Source: Ichthyophis bannanicus
Taxonomy: Eukaryota > Chordata > Amphibia > Gymnophiona > Ichthyophiidae
DNA length: 64,000 bases
Assembly (NCBI GenBank): GCA_033557465.1
Contig: CM066031.1
Location: forward strand, 1,073,361,640-1,073,425,639
Reading direction: 5' to 3'
The first letter of the stretch is position 1; each line of letters starts with the position of its first letter. Below are positions 19,932 through 32,689 of this stretch, one piece after another. The translations under genes were made by a program, and so were the position numbers. The notes under the pieces were generated by a model. That model saw only the letters and a program-made list of their open reading frames with translations, did not search any database and was not told where the DNA came from.

Positions 19932-21585
19932 TCTTTATCTTTATTATTAAACTTGATTGACTGCACCTTCACAACATCAGAGCAGTTTACAATATTGCAA
20001 ATGCACAAAGGCCATGGCTAGAAACAGAAAGGAACTACAGTTTTGACAGGAAAGCATTCATTCACACCAGAGGAGAGAAATAAAAGAGAAGAAGAAACAC
20101 AGAGGGGGGCAGGAGATTAATATCTTCAAGAGTCAGGGGAGGGAAGGGCAGAGATGGCCCGACAAAGAAAAAGGCTGAACACCGAGTCTGTTCCAGATGA
20201 GCATGTGCTGGGGATGGGAGATGTAGTCGATAGATGTGAACAGAACGAAGGCTGTGGGGCACGGAATGAAATTGCAGGGTGTTGGCCAGGTATTGTGGGG
20301 TATGTGTCTAAAGTGCCTTATGGATCAGGATCAGAAGTTTGTATATGATATGGTGAGAGACAGGTAGCCAGTACAAATTAATGAGATGAGGCATAATATG
20401 ACTGTAGTAGGTGGTGTGGGAAATAATTCTTGCGGCAGTGTTTTGGATCATTTGAAGGTGATGGAGCTGATATTGGGGGAGACTTGCATAGATAATATTG
20501 CAGTAATCAACCCGAGAAATCACCAAAGAAAGCAAAAGGGTAGTAAGGGAGGCAGAGGACAGGACAGCACAAATATCGTGGATTTGTTGGAGATAGAAGT
20601 AAGAGTGGCGAGTGAGAGCAGAGATGTGGTCATTGAAGGATAAGTCAGGATCCAGGATTACTCTGGAGTAGCGAAAGGAAGAGACCAGTGGGATCGGAGC
20701 ACCAAGAAGGATGGGAGATAGTGTGGGTGGCGGGGTTGCTGAAAATAAACAACATCACCGAGGTTTAGCAGAATTAAGATGAAGGAGGTATGTGGACCGC
20801 CAATTAGCAATATGAGAAAGGCAGGAATTGAGGGATGACAGGTCAGGGTTGATGGGAGAAGTGTAATGGACTAGAATAATATCATCGGTGTAACAGTAGG
20901 CGAGGTGCCAGACTGTTGCACCAGCAGGGTGAGAGGGGCCAAAAAGATATTAAAGAGAAGTGGTGCAAGGACAGAGCCTTGAGGCACCCCACAGTGCAGA
21001 GGCAGGGGATCGGAGGTACAGGAGTCAGAAACAACAGAGAAAGAGTGGGAGTAGAGAAAGGAGTGAAACCAACGAAGTACAATTCCCCAGAGACCCGCGT
21101 TCTGAGACGAGAGAGAAGAATGGTGTTGTCCACAAGATCGAAGGCAGCTAAGAGATCCAGAGAGACAGCTAAGGAGATGTCACCCCAATCCTGAGAAGTG
21201 TGAAGCTTGTTAAGAAAGGAAAGAAGGATAGTCTCTGTGCTGGGTCCGGGGCGGAAACCGGATTGTCGTGGATGTAGGAAGTGGGTAGAGTCCTAGTGTG
21301 AAGAAAGCTGGGAAAACACAGCCTTTTCATGGATTTTAGAAATAAAGGGGAGGTTAGAAACTGGGCAGTAGTGGGCAGAAATACTTGAATCGAGAGAGGA
21401 CTGTTTGAGGAGGGGGCAGATCAGTGCATGTTTCCAGGAGGTTGGGAAGGTACCAGATGAGAGGCATGAGTTGATCATGGCAAGCAGGGAGGGAAAGAGA
21501 GTAAGAGATGGTTCCAGGATCCAGTGTGAGGGGATGGGGTCAAGAGGGCAGGTTGTTTTCCGGGTGGTAGAAATGGACTTAACAA
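19932..21585 (-). mobile_element. Antisense L2 LINE, 5'-truncated in the reverse transcriptase
   Basis: Minus-strand frames carry L2 reverse transcriptase: FPTSWKHALICPLLKQ near 21430 and LLAAFDLVDNTILLSRL near 21130. The C-terminal thumb region (SRVDYCNIIYASL near 20510, then LYWLPV near 20370) follows. Frames are broken by shifts and stops. The 3' end is near 19932 with TTTATCTTTATTATT. It splits a plus-strand L2 (19420-19931 and 21590 onward). Confidence 0.75.
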
Positions 21586-21589
21586 GTTA

Positions 21590-23441
21590 TCCCAAACTCC
21601 AGCATACATACCAATCATCCATTCACACACTCTTATCATAACTCCCCTCAACTTTCAATGACACAAACCCAGACACACACATCATATCATTCAAATCAAA
21701 ACCCAAGTACCCACAAATATATCCCCACCACTAATATATGTAAGGGAAGGCTCCCATCTAAAATGCACCCTTCTCAATGCCGATCTGCAAGAAACAAGAT
21801 ACAGCTGCTAACAGATATTCTAATCAACCATCGCATTGACATTCTCAACATAACAGAATCCTGATTCACAGAGACAGACTCGATCCTATTAAACTACTCG
21901 CCCCACAGGACTACCATCTCTTCAGCTCACGATGGACTCAATACCGTGATGGTGGCGGCATCTGCATTCTAACAAGAAAACACTTGAACTTCTGCACTCT
22001 CTCAAAAACATTTGATAATGGTCTGGACACACTGACAATAACGAGCAGCAGCTTAACCATCCTCTTTGCCTACAGATCCTCTAATGCTGATCCTGATCAA
22101 CTGGACACAATCCTTGAAACTATATGCAACAATAACTCACACAAATACTACCTCATGCTACTCACAGTCGCCCTCAACCTCACATCCACAGCATCAAATA
22201 AAGCAAGATTTTTTTTGGAAGCTATGGAATCCCTAGACTATGCTCAAATCATCAGTCAACTCACCCACAACAAGAGGAACAACCTCAAGATGATCTTGTT
22301 GCCACAAAACGTATGCAACGAACACGCAATACTGCCTCCCATCACCATCGATGTCCCCTAGTCTGAACACAAGATGGTCTCAATCAACATACCACACAAC
22401 CCATGCAACCTCAAACAAAGGATCCCAGAACACACCACACACAGTTTCTACAAACTGGAAAAAGAAGACTTTCTCGCAAATATCCTATCAAAACTTTGAG
22501 ACAGCCCTGAAGACATAAACTCCATAATACAAAACTGGAACAAGGCCATAACCGAAGTTGCAACGAAACCACCCACCTCCAGTCACCGCACAAGAACGTC
22601 TTAACTAAGGGACATGAAACGTAACCTACAAACCACAGAGGGAAAATGGAGAAACACCAGATCAAGCAACAGCCTAAACACTTACAAGCAGTTACAACTC
22701 AAGCAAAGAAAGACTACCATACAAAGTTGATCCAAAGCTCTCTCAGTCGCTCCCGAGAGCTCTTCAAAATAGTGAAATCACTAAGTAAGGATATATCACA
22801 GCAAACCGAAAAAACCAACTTCACCCAACAGACAATGGCAGACTACTTCCAGACCTTAACTTTATCTTACATCAATGGCATCAACACATCCTTTACCACA
22901 CCAGACCAGCAAGAAACTACATATCAGAGCACATGGAACTCATTCAGAAATATAACACCTGACTGCCTAGTCAAAATCATCACAAGCATCAACACAACTA
23001 CTTCACCACTTGATCTTTGTCCAGTCAGCTGGATCAAGCTAACAAGATCAGAACTCATTCCAACAATACTGAAGATCACCCAGCTATCTCTGCAACAAGG
23101 ATATGTACCATCAGAATTCAAAACCACCTTAATCCACCCTGTAAGGAAAGGGACATCAAATAATATCAACTAACCAACCTCCAACAGGCCCATAGCCAGC
23201 CTCTCCTTCATCATCTATCAACAACTCCAAGATCATATAGAAACACATCATCCACTTGACCACCAACAATACGGATTCAGACCACACCATGGAGTGGAAT
23301 CCCTAATGACTGCCCTACTAGACAATCTAATTAAGGGCACTGACAAACTCAAAACTGGCTTCATACTCATTTTCTTAGACATCAAAGCAGCATTTGACTA
23401 CATATTGCACAACCTAATCATCCAGCGACTGCAAACACTTA
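21590..23441 (+). pseudogene. L2 LINE ORF2, endonuclease and first half of reverse transcriptase
   Basis: Endonuclease-like text starts near 21770 (LLTDILINHRIDILNITES) and continues through GGGICILTRKHLNF-like frames near 21955. The reverse transcriptase begins near 22700, with the PLDLCPVSWIKL motif near 23010 and IFLDIKAAFDYILHN near 23370, where L2 usually has DLSAAFDTVDH. Stops and shifts are frequent. At 23441 the frame is broken by an insertion and resumes at 30438 (about LSDIPLIWFKFYL). Confidence 0.75.
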
Positions 23442-23591
23442 TGGTGTTATTCTGTGGCACGAATAGCTATTCGTGCCTTTCCCAGTCCCGTCTGCCTTCT
23501 CCGCGTTTTGTACGGGGAAGGTAGATGGGGCGAGAAAGGGGAAGATCAAGGACGGCATTAGTGCAGGCAGTGGGCTGTCGCCAGCCCCGGA

Positions 23592-23608
23592 TGTACAGGG
23601 CCAATTCT
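23592..23608. repeat. Target-site duplication of L1-C, left copy
   Basis: TGTACAGGGCCAATTCT here matches TGTACAGGGACAATTCT at 29942-29958 with one mismatch. Confidence 0.85.
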
Positions 23609-24026
23609 TTTTTTTTTTTTTTGTACTTTGTTCTTTATTCAATTTTTTCAACACAAACTTGCATCTTCATATCTGAGGACCGCAACCGGTCTATCAAAAT
23701 CTTCCTTAGCTATACAGTAAAACTAACATCCACATATAATTATTAACACTACCCCCTTTCCCCCCGCCCCCTCCCTCCCCTCAACTCCCCCTCCCTACCC
23801 TTCCCACTCTCCCAAGCATTTCCTCTGCTCCACTCTTTCAGATTTCTAACACTTTTAAGCACTTTTAGACATTTATACATTTAAGCAAGTAAATAGTTAA
23901 ACAGTTAAACATCTGCTCCACCACCTTCTTTCCACTTACACCAATGCTCCACCCCCACGACCCTCCAATGTTCATACTTCTCCCACACCTTGTTATACTT
24001 TGTAACAGTGTGTTTTCTGTGTGCTT

Positions 24027-27000
24027 CTATCGCACAGAAGCCCCATAGTTTTGCTCCATTCTCCCCACCACCTCTGTTATCGGGGGTACCCCTATATTTT
24101 TCCACCAGCGAAAGAGACTCATCCGAGCCGCAATTTCACAGTACCCATGTAGCCTCCCCAAGTCTCCTCCTCCCTCCACCTCCTCATTCAAGATAACCAT
24201 CACAGGCGTAAACTGTACCCGCACCTTGGTAATATCTGCTAAGAAGCTTTCCACTACTTTCCAATACTTCTGCACATTGGGACAACTCCAGATCATATGT
24301 AACAGGTCCCCCCTTTCCCCACATCCTTTCCAGCAAAGCTCCGAGCTATCTGGGTACAGCGCATGCAGCCGTACTGGGATCCAGTACATTCTCAGCCTTA
24401 ACTTATAGCTATTTTCCAGCATTGCTGTCCCTGGGGCTAACCGGTGAGTTCTAGCATACTTACCATCCCACCTAATGGGATCCCATTGTCCTCCCAACTC
24501 CTCTTCCCACTTCTTCAGACTGCTAATTATCCCCATCTTATGTTCCCCCAGAAGCTTATACAGCCGTGATATTATCCAAGTTACCATCCCCCTCTTTCCC
24601 ATCATTTCCTCAAATGGTGTGGGTTTAGCCGCCCAGTCCTTTTTTACCTCTTTCTGCTGCAAACAATACCACATGCGAATATATGCATACCTGTCTTGCT
24701 TTTCCAAGTGGTATTGCCTCTGTAATTCCTCAAACCCCCTAAGACCCCCCTTCCCCTACCATTTGACCACTCTTCTGCAGCCCCTTCCTCCCCCACCTCT
24801 TAAATACCCCCACCGCCTCCCCCATCCCACCCTCTACTACTGTCTGAAGATAAGTCTCCTGTGAGTACTTCTTCCCCCCCATCAAACACCTCTTCCACTT
24901 CATCCATACCTGTTGGGTGAGTTCCATATACGGATTCTCCCCCCCCCCATCCCCCTCCTCCTAGCTCCGGGGTCCCATATCCAGGCCTCTGTATTCACAT
25001 CCTCCCCTCCTTCCATTCATACCCACCCTGGGTGTTCCAGCTCGTCTCTCCACGCAAACAGCGCCCGGAGTTGCGCCGCCTCATAATATCTGAGCAGAGA
25101 TGGAACCCCCAGCCCCCCTCCTCCTTAGGCCTATACATTGTGGCCCTGGCCACTTTTGGGCGCTTCCCATCCCAAATGAACTGCATAAGCAAGTTTTGCA
25201 TCTTATCTATTTCCTTTTTTGCCACTCTACAAGGTAAGGACATAAACACAAACAACAACCTCAGCAATATATTTATTTTCACAGCCGCTATTCGGCCCAC
25301 CCATGACAGGTACAGTCCTCTCCACCTAGAAAGATCCTGCCTAATACTTTCAACCAATCCTTGGTAATTCCATTGCTGAATCCTATATAAAGGAGTCCCC
25401 AGCTGAATCCCCAAATAGCAGAAACTGTCCTCCACCCACCGGAACCTAAAATTTTGCTGCAGACTATCCTCAACTCTGGATACCAAATTAAACCCCAACA
25501 TTTCCGTTTTACTGATTCATTTGATATCCTGTTATCTGGCTATACCGCCGTATGACCTTCATTAGCACCGGCAACGTTGTAAGTGGTTGTGTCAATGTAA
25601 AAATAATATCATCCACAAACAACACAATCTTTTCCTCTCGCCCCCATATCCTTACTCCTTTTATGTCTGCTTCCCGCATAATGCCCTCTGCCAGTGGTTC
25701 GATAGTCAACATGAACAGCAGAGGAGACAATGGACATCCTTGTCTGGTGCCTTTGTTAAGCTCAAAGCTATCTGAATACCCTCCATTCACTCTGACTCTA
25801 GCCCATGGGCCCCGATACAGTGCCCTTATCCAACTAATATACTGCATCCCAAAACCCATTTTCTCTAATACTTGGAACAAATATGGCCACTCCACATGGT
25901 CGAATGTTTTTTCCGCGTCCACCATGACCATCACTGCTGACTCTTGAGACCTCTGAAGATGCCAGGCTATATTCAAAATCTTTCGCACATTATCACTTCC
26001 CTGCCTTCCCTTAATGAAACCTGTCTGATCGGGATGAATCAGCTGTGGCACTACATCTTGGATCTGGTTTGCCAATACCTTTGCCAAGATCTTGGCATCC
26101 AAATTTATTAATGATATAGGTCTATAGAACCCACATACCCCCCCCCCCCCCGTCTTTACCTGGCTTTGGCAATACCGTAATACCTGCTTCCGCCATTGAC
26201 TTTGGAAGGCTTTCACCTTGGAGAACCCTATTCAATACCTGAGTGAGGATGGGCATGATATGGTCTGACAGAACTTTATAAAATTTTGCCGTATACCCAT
26301 CCAAGCCAGGTGCCTTCCCAGTTTTTAATGTGGCTATAGCCCTCCATACTTCCTCCTCCTGAATCTCTTGCCCTAAGCGTTCCCTCTCCTCCACATCCAC
26401 CTGTGGGAGGTGGCACGCATTCAAAAACGATTCAATCTCCTCCTGCCCCGCTGTTGTTTCACTTTTATACAGATTTTCATAAAAGTTCCTAAATACCTTT
26501 CTGATACCCTTAGTCCGGTGTTCCATTTCCCCTTTATTATTCCTAATCCCATCAATAAATGCTGCCTGCCTCCGCGCTTTTAGGCGACAAGCTAAAAGTC
26601 TCCCCGCCCTATTTCCACCTTCAAAGTGGGCCTGCTTCAACACTGCCAGCTTATAGTCCATCTCTCGAGCTCGTAGATTACTCATCTCTGCCCTCACCTT
26701 AATGAGCTCTGCAATAGTGCATGAGTCCTGCACTGCTTGATGCATTCTCTCTAATCTCTCCAGTTTCCATAATAATTCCTTTTCTGCAGTCCCTTTCTCC
26801 CTCTTTACTTGCGCGTCCAAGCTAGCCAGCTGTCCACAAACTACCGCCTTTAGTCCATCCCATAGAGTCCCCATAGACACCTCCCCTGTGTTATTCAACC
26901 TTATATATTCTGTTATACTGTCCCGAAGCTTCCTCACATACCTCTCCTCCTCAAGCAATGAATCATTTAGCTTCCACAATTTTAAACTATCATCTTCATT

Positions 27001-27795
27001 GTCCAAGTTTAGTTTTATGCTAACTGAGGCATGGCCTGACCAGGTTATCAGCCCATGGTCCACCTCCTGTACCTTCGGTACCCACTGTCCCCCACCCCAA
27101 ATCATATCTAACCTACTGTAGGTTCGATCTACTGGAGAGTAGAACATATACTTCTGCTCCCCCAGGTGCCAACTTCTCCAAAGATCAACCAACCCCAATC
27201 TCTCCCTCAACTTTTGCAGACTTCTCCTATCCCCTCAGCCCCCCCCTCCATCCCTGACCCCCACTAGTATTGAATCTTGGGTTACAAGTCACATTAAAAT
27301 CCCCTCCCTAGATTATATGAGTACTTCCAAATTCTTCTAACTCCTTCAAGATTTGCTTGTACGCCTCCCCCTGCCTTTCATTTGGTCCATACAGACTAAT
27401 CACCCACACCTCCTCCCTCTCTTTTTGTAATTTAACCCCCACCCATCTACCCCCTTTACCCTTACATGTACTTCTCACCATATGCTGATAGTCGCTTCCC
27501 ACCAAAATCCCAACCCCCCCTTTCGTGAGTTCGTCCTCTGCCCTGCTAGTACCACCTTAGGATATTGTTTAGACTCCAAGAGATATTCTTGCCCCATCCG
27601 CAGGTGAGTTTCCTGTAGACACAAAATTTCCGCCCCCAGTCTACTGCCCTCTTGTTCTACCAGTTTCCTTTTCTGCCATGTGCGCAACCCCTTTACATTC
27701 AATGTCGCAATCGTTAACGTTTTCCTCCTCTGTCCTATCTTTACCTGGTTGCTCCCTCCCTTCCTTCCAGCCCCCACCCCCATGCTCCTGTGCAT
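24027..27795 (-). pseudogene. L1-C ORF2 (endonuclease and reverse transcriptase), broken
   Basis: Order on the minus strand: endonuclease (TIATLNVKGLR, ILCLQETHLRMG, VISLYGPN at 27308-27795), a linker (26122-27210) with LGTLWDGLKA-like text, and reverse transcriptase (25509-26216) with [43 protein letters not shown] and [13 protein letters not shown]. The catalytic box reads LFVDDII instead of the usual YADD. The C-terminal part (24027-25501) has WVGRIAAVKINILLRLLF and a zinc knuckle with C-x3-C-x7-H-x4-C near 24330. Frames change at about 27240-27310, at a 14-C run near 26139-26152, and at about 25505 and 24720. Confidence 0.88.
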
Positions 27796-28308
27796 CTGTC
27801 CGAATTCCCCTTATACCCCCTCTCCTCCCCCTTCCGCTGGTCCCTGCTTTCGTGTCCCTCCCCTGTTTACCCATGACCTTAGACCCCCCTCCTCCCCTCC
27901 CTCCCTCCCCATACCTCCTCATCCTCCTTCTTCAGAGGATTCAACCGGAGTAGTGCGCCCCCTACCTCCCCCAGCCACTTACTTCTCGCTCCCCCCTACT
28001 TCCTTTCCTTTCCCTGCACTCCCTCCTCCTGCCACTTTTCCTGATCCTCCCCCTTATTCATACCCCCTCTTCTTCCCCATCCCACTCCCTGACCCTCTCC
28101 TCTCCTCCCCTTTATACCTCCTCCCCACCTTCCCCCCTCTTCCCTCTCCCTATTCATAAATCACCCATTTCACCCATTTCTCTTCTTCAGCTCCACCTCC
28201 CTCCACCCCTCTCCTCCTATCTCTACCCACTCCTCCCCTTCCGAACAAACAATTCTTTTAAAACTCCTCCACCCCTCCCACAATGTATACCCATCATAGT
28301 ATCAGTCC

Positions 28309-29346
28309 TCAGGTTCCTTTCATGTTCCGGTCCTCTCGCTGCTCCTGCCGTAGCCTCCTGTTGTTCCGCCTCTCCTGGCTCTCCTCTCGCTGCTGTGACC
28401 GCCTCCACTCTGTTGATCCTGCCGCTTTAGGAGAATCCTGCAGCCGCAGTCCTGCTTCTCTCAGGGCCCCCATTGCCTCCTCTTGTGATTGTGTCCTCCA
28501 TGTCCTCCCTTTTAGAGTAAAGGAGAGTCCAAACGGGCGCAGCCATCGATACTTACCTTCCGCCTTCCTCGAGATTTGTGTCACTGGTTGCATTGCCCTC
28601 CTCCGCTGCAGTGTTCCTGCAGACAAGTCCTCATATATTTGCACAGGATATCCCTGCCATGTTAAAGTTCCAATACCCCTCATCTTGGTGGCAATTCTCT
28701 CCTTTATTTTGTATCGTGTCAGGCATATTATAATGTCTCTAGGCCTGTTCCCTAAAGGTGGGCCCAGTGCTCTGTGTGCTGTCTCAATTTGTATGTCCTC
28801 AGACACCACCTGCTCTCCCCCTTTCTTTAGCACTTCTAGACACACCGACACTGCCACCTTTTCGCTGTTTTGGAATTCTTTCTCCTCTGGGATTACTCGT
28901 AGTCTCAATTTTTCTACGCAAGCGGTTTTCCAAATCTTCCAATTTATAGAGTATAGCCTCTTGCTGGGAGCGTAACTTTATACTTCTTTGTGTCCCTTCT
29001 TCCTGCTGCTGCTGAATCTCCTGCAGCCGGTTTTCATGATCTCCCATCCTGCACACCAGATCCCCAATTTCCTCCTTCCAAGGCCCCAAGAGCTCAGTTA
29101 GTTCGCTTTTCACTGACTGTACCTCCTTTTTAATTTCAAGGAACCAGTCTCTGAGCTCCGCTCTTGTGATACTATGTGCAGGGTCTTTCCTTGTGCCAAC
29201 ACACTCCCCGTCTCCAACTCTTCCTCCCGCTCTTCATTTTCTCCCTGCAGATTTTTATTTTCAGTTGGAACACTGTCATTCTTCCCTGCTTGTAGCCCCA
29301 GATATACATACTCTCTGAGGTTGGCTGCTTTCCTCCTCATGGTCAT
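28309..29346 (-). pseudogene. L1-C ORF1, broken
   Basis: Three overlapping frames (29346-29110, 29113-28799, 28908-28309) form one ORF1. It has an N-terminal region of unknown fold, a glutamine-rich coiled coil (LQEIQQQQEEGTQ, then LYKLEDLENRLRRK), an RRM-type start with LRLRVIPEEKE, then RPRDIIICLTRYKIKERI and a C-terminal domain with RRRAMQPVTQISRKAEGKYRW. That order fits L1 ORF1p. Two or more frameshifts inactivate it. Confidence 0.8.
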
Positions 29347-29941
29347 TGCAGCTGTCAGTGTCCTGTCCTCCCCGGGGAGCTGCCTGTCTTAGATTCCTCC
29401 TTGCAGTCACTCTGCACCTGTAGAAATCATCTGTTCTCTGCCTCAGCTGCTCCGGAGCTCCAACCAATGCATTCACCTGCCTCTTCAGGGGTACGCTGCC
29501 TGCGATCCCCACTGTGGGCCTCCCCTCCTGCCCAGCAATCCGTAATGCTGCCTCCACTGCTGCACTCCCGGCTCCTGCTCCTTCTTCCTCTACCAGGGAT
29601 GCCCCCTCTCGCCAGCTGCTTCGTTGCTTTTAGCACTGCTGTGCCCCCTCGGCCTCCTGTGCTCAGCCGCGGCCTTGTCCCACTCACACTGCTAGGCCCA
29701 GATCTCCGAGCGCCATCTTGCCTCACCACGCAGTTGCTCTCTGCTCCTGCCAATTTTGCCCGCCACAGCTACAACCGGCTCCACTTTTCTTTTCAGCACC
29801 CTGACCGGCTCTCTCCACCTTCTGCTTCCCAGGACATCAATTTTACACCGCAGGAGGTCCTGTTTTCTTTCTTTTTTGGCTGGACCGGTGCCGGAGCAGC
29901 TGCCTTACGCTGCCATCAGCTCCGGTGATGTCACTTCCTCC
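29347..29941 (-). promoter_or_regulatory. L1-C 5' untranslated region, internal promoter
   Basis: This is about 595 bp, GC-rich, upstream of ORF1. The first 20 bases of the element contain GGAAGTGACATCA, which combines an ETS-type GGAAGT and a CRE-like TGACATCA. LINE 5' regions carry internal promoters; these motifs make this a plausible one. Confidence 0.5.
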
Positions 29942-30437
29942 TGTACAGGGACAATTCTAATGTTGGCACTGTATGTCTGGGACCGGCGACTTGCACAGGG
30001 AACGTATTCCACCTCTGAGATGGAATAAGTTCCCCTAGTCGCCAGGGATCGGTGGGCCCAGGGAATGGAAGGGGCGGGGGGGGGGCAAGGTCATTCCATG
30101 TAGCCCGACCCTGGCCTTAGGAGGCCAGATCGGGGTTTGGGCTCTGGGGAAATCAATACTGGAGCCAGCTGTTGGGGATCGCAGCTCTTCATTGGAGCCG
30201 TGGTGCCATGGCGCCACAGCTCCATTGAAGAGCCCTGACTGAGTTAGCCGGGGTAGGCCTGTACATGCAGGCCTGGATGGAATTGGGGTCCCCGCCTGAA
30301 CATATTGACCTGTTCACGATTCTGATCCTGTGGGGCTAGGCGTGCCCCGCAGGATCAGAATCACCACTCCCTCTGTGTATCTGTTTCTGGCCGGACACTC
30401 AGAGGGCCCAGATATGTGAGATGAAATCAGGCCCTTA

Positions 30438-31677
30438 GTTTATCTGACATTCCCCTTATCTGGTTCAAGTTCTACCTAACAGACTGACAACTACAAGTAA
30501 GATCAGGTTCGCTAAATCCACCCCATACATTCAAACCCAAGGAGTCCCGCAAGGCTGCACTTTCTCTTCATTAATATTCAACATCTTTCTCCAACCAATT
30601 TGAACTGTCATAAAAACATTCAACATCCTATATCAGGTCTATGCTGATGATGTTATGATCTATATACTCATCAGCACATCAAACCCAGTTATCAGGCCCA
30701 GAACAAAATGCTTCTCTGTCAGAAGACATAACATGGCCATAAACCTAAAGAAAACAGAAGCCCTCTACATCACCAGAGACAATAGCTTCAAACCACCAAG
30801 CTCCATAACCCTCAATGGAACACAAATCCAAGTGAAACAGAAAGTACGATACCTTGGGGTTACATTGGATCAACACCTCACTTTCACAAGACACGTACAG
30901 AACATTACAAAGAACATTTACTGCAAACTCAAAACAATCAAACACCTCAAACCTCTCCTAACCAACCAAGACTTTCATTTCAGTCCTCCAAGCAACCATC
31001 TTTCCACACTTCGACTACTGTAATATCATCTTTCAAGCTATCCACCTGCTCCAACTCGCACTCAGCACAGTAGCACGAACCTTCTTTAACTCACAAAAAA
31101 ACAGAGCACAAACAACTTCACTGGCTACCAATAACAGAACACATAAAATACAAATCCATTCTCACAACCTTTAAGATTCTCAATAACTCATCCTCGCCAC
31201 ACTTGCAACCCCTACACCTGATAACAGAAAAAGAAGAACTGTCTCACAGAACTTGCTGTGCATACCAATACTATTTACTTAAACCAGCTCTACCACTTCA
31301 AAAAGAGCCTTCTCTCTTTTTGCTCCATCTTTATGGAACTCTATCCCTCACAAACAATGAGCCACAAAGGACATCTCAACCTTCAGAAAAGCCCTAAAGA
31401 CTCACACATTTAAAAATTGCTTCTCAGACATCACTTAGCCAGCCACCATTCAAATCCTTAGTCCCTTCCCCCTTTCCCCCACCCTCCCAGGTTTACTCCC
31501 CTCTATGTACTCTGTCCTTCCATGACCACCAAATGTCACTAATGTAACTCTTGACATGCCAGCTTAAGTTAATGTTAAATATAACCTCCAAGTTGATTTC
31601 CCTGTTTCAATGTATACCACTTCAACCATAGGATAAAGCAGTATAGAAAAACTGTTAAATAAAATAAATATCAAGAA
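30438..31677 (+). pseudogene. L2 LINE ORF2, second half and 3' end
   Basis: This resumes the frame broken at 23441. FKFYLT-like text is followed by IQGVPQGC-type sequence near 30536 and YADDV near 30645 (catalytic box in the form YADDV). Then come MAINLKKTEALYITR near 30733, VRYLGVTLDQHLTF near 30845 and C-terminal L2 text to about 31400. The 3' end is AAATAAAATAAATATC at 31658-31677. Stops and shifts are numerous. Confidence 0.75.
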
Positions 31678-31845
31678 AAGGTATTCAACTTAATTTTAGC
31701 TCCACGAAGAACAGCCCAGTCTGGCACCAGGGGGAAGGAATTGGAGGAGTCAGATGACATTGCAAAGCTATGATCAATAAGAATGTCAAGAAGTGACAGA
31801 TGACTAGATTGATATGAAACATCCATAAATATAGTGGGAAATAAC
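31678..31845. other. Unassigned spacer after the L2 3' end
   Basis: Nothing was recognised here. It lies between the simple-sequence tail of the L2 and the fragment that starts near 31850. Confidence 0.25.
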
Positions 31846-31849
31846 AAGT

Positions 31850-32620
31850 GTTAATCCAGGAATCATTCGGCAATCAAAACCAGACTCATGCGTGGTTAAG
31901 GAGAGGTGAAATGAAACTGAAGGATGAGAGACTGATAGTTGCAGCCCAGGAGAGTGAATTATGGATGAGATGGATAGAAAAAATTGGCATACATAGATTC
32001 TGTAAGAAAGAGCTGGAAATGGTCACTTATCTTGTAGCTGTGAAAAACTCAATAAAATGCTTGTATCATCCACTGGAAACTCTGTAAGCATTACAACATT
32101 GCTGTACTGGAAAAGCATTTGGATCACTATCCTAAGAGAATAACGAAGAATGAAGAGTTTATGATCATCTGGAACATTCACAATCCATCAGATAAAAAGA
32201 TGGATGCAAGGAAGCCAATCATAGTGGTAAAAGATAAAAACACCAGAATGGCATCAATAAAGATATAAGTTGCAAGCAATTATTCTCTGAATTGTGTAGA
32301 GAGGGAAAAGATCCTCAAGTATCAAGAAAACAAGAAAACGTGGCACAGTCTTGAGTAAGAGGAATTTCCAAGCATATATTGATAAATTCCCTATACATGT
32401 GACATCTTATGAACTCCAGAAGGACACTCACCCTCATTGGCACAATGTAAGTATTACACCAAGTGTTAACAATAAAGCTGAGAGACTGTGATCATACTCC
32501 ACATGCCCTGGCTTAGGAGTGAGGTTCATTACTGATATGGCATACAAAAAACTAACCCATACTGAGAAATTGCTCCCAAGAGAAACCTTTCACAGGTACT
32601 AGGTATAATGAATGTTTCAG
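31850..32620 (+). pseudogene. C-terminal fragment of a LINE with a restriction-like endonuclease type tail (tentative)
   Basis: The frame at 31848 reads ERLIVAAQESELWMRWIEK, then an ELEMVTYLV region where related LINE proteins have a zinc-binding C-x2-C motif. Near 32200 is a PIIVVKDKNTRM-like text, which resembles the PD-(D/E)xK core of REL-type LINE proteins. A second, similar fragment follows the CR1 at 34350-34770. Clade is uncertain and the call is by resemblance only. Confidence 0.35.
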
Positions 32621-32689
32621 CTAATCATCACATCTAAAAACCCACCAAATAATTTACAATGAATGGTGAAGGAATAAAAGAAGAGGGAG

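Larger units (their letters stand above)
23609..29941 (-). mobile_element. L1-C: full-length but decayed L1 LINE, antisense
   Basis: The 3' end is a T run (A tail) at 23609. The element ends at 29941 with a GC-rich 5' region of about 590 bp that starts, on its own strand, GGAGGAAGTGACATCACCGG. A 17-bp TSD with one mismatch flanks it. ORF1 and ORF2 of L1 type are recognisable but carry several shifts and stops, so it is older than L1-A and L1-B. It has a much longer 5' region and a different ORF1, so it belongs to another L1 lineage. Confidence 0.88.
23442..30433. mobile_element. Unclassified insertion into the L2, itself hosting L1-C
   Basis: The L2 frame stops at CACTTA (to 23441) and resumes after CTTA (30434-30437), so a 4-bp CTTA, or 3-bp TTA, appears duplicated. 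Without L1-C and one TSD the inserted DNA is about 640 bp. It is CpG-rich and contains two hairpins: GGCACGAATAGCTATTCGTGCC at about 23457 and a stem at 30319-30362. No matching terminal inverted repeats were found, so the class is open. Confidence 0.5.

Noticed and set aside
27680..28159. 159-codon proline-rich plus-strand frame
   Set aside because: It is the antisense shadow of the C/T-rich strand of L1-C between ORF1 and ORF2.
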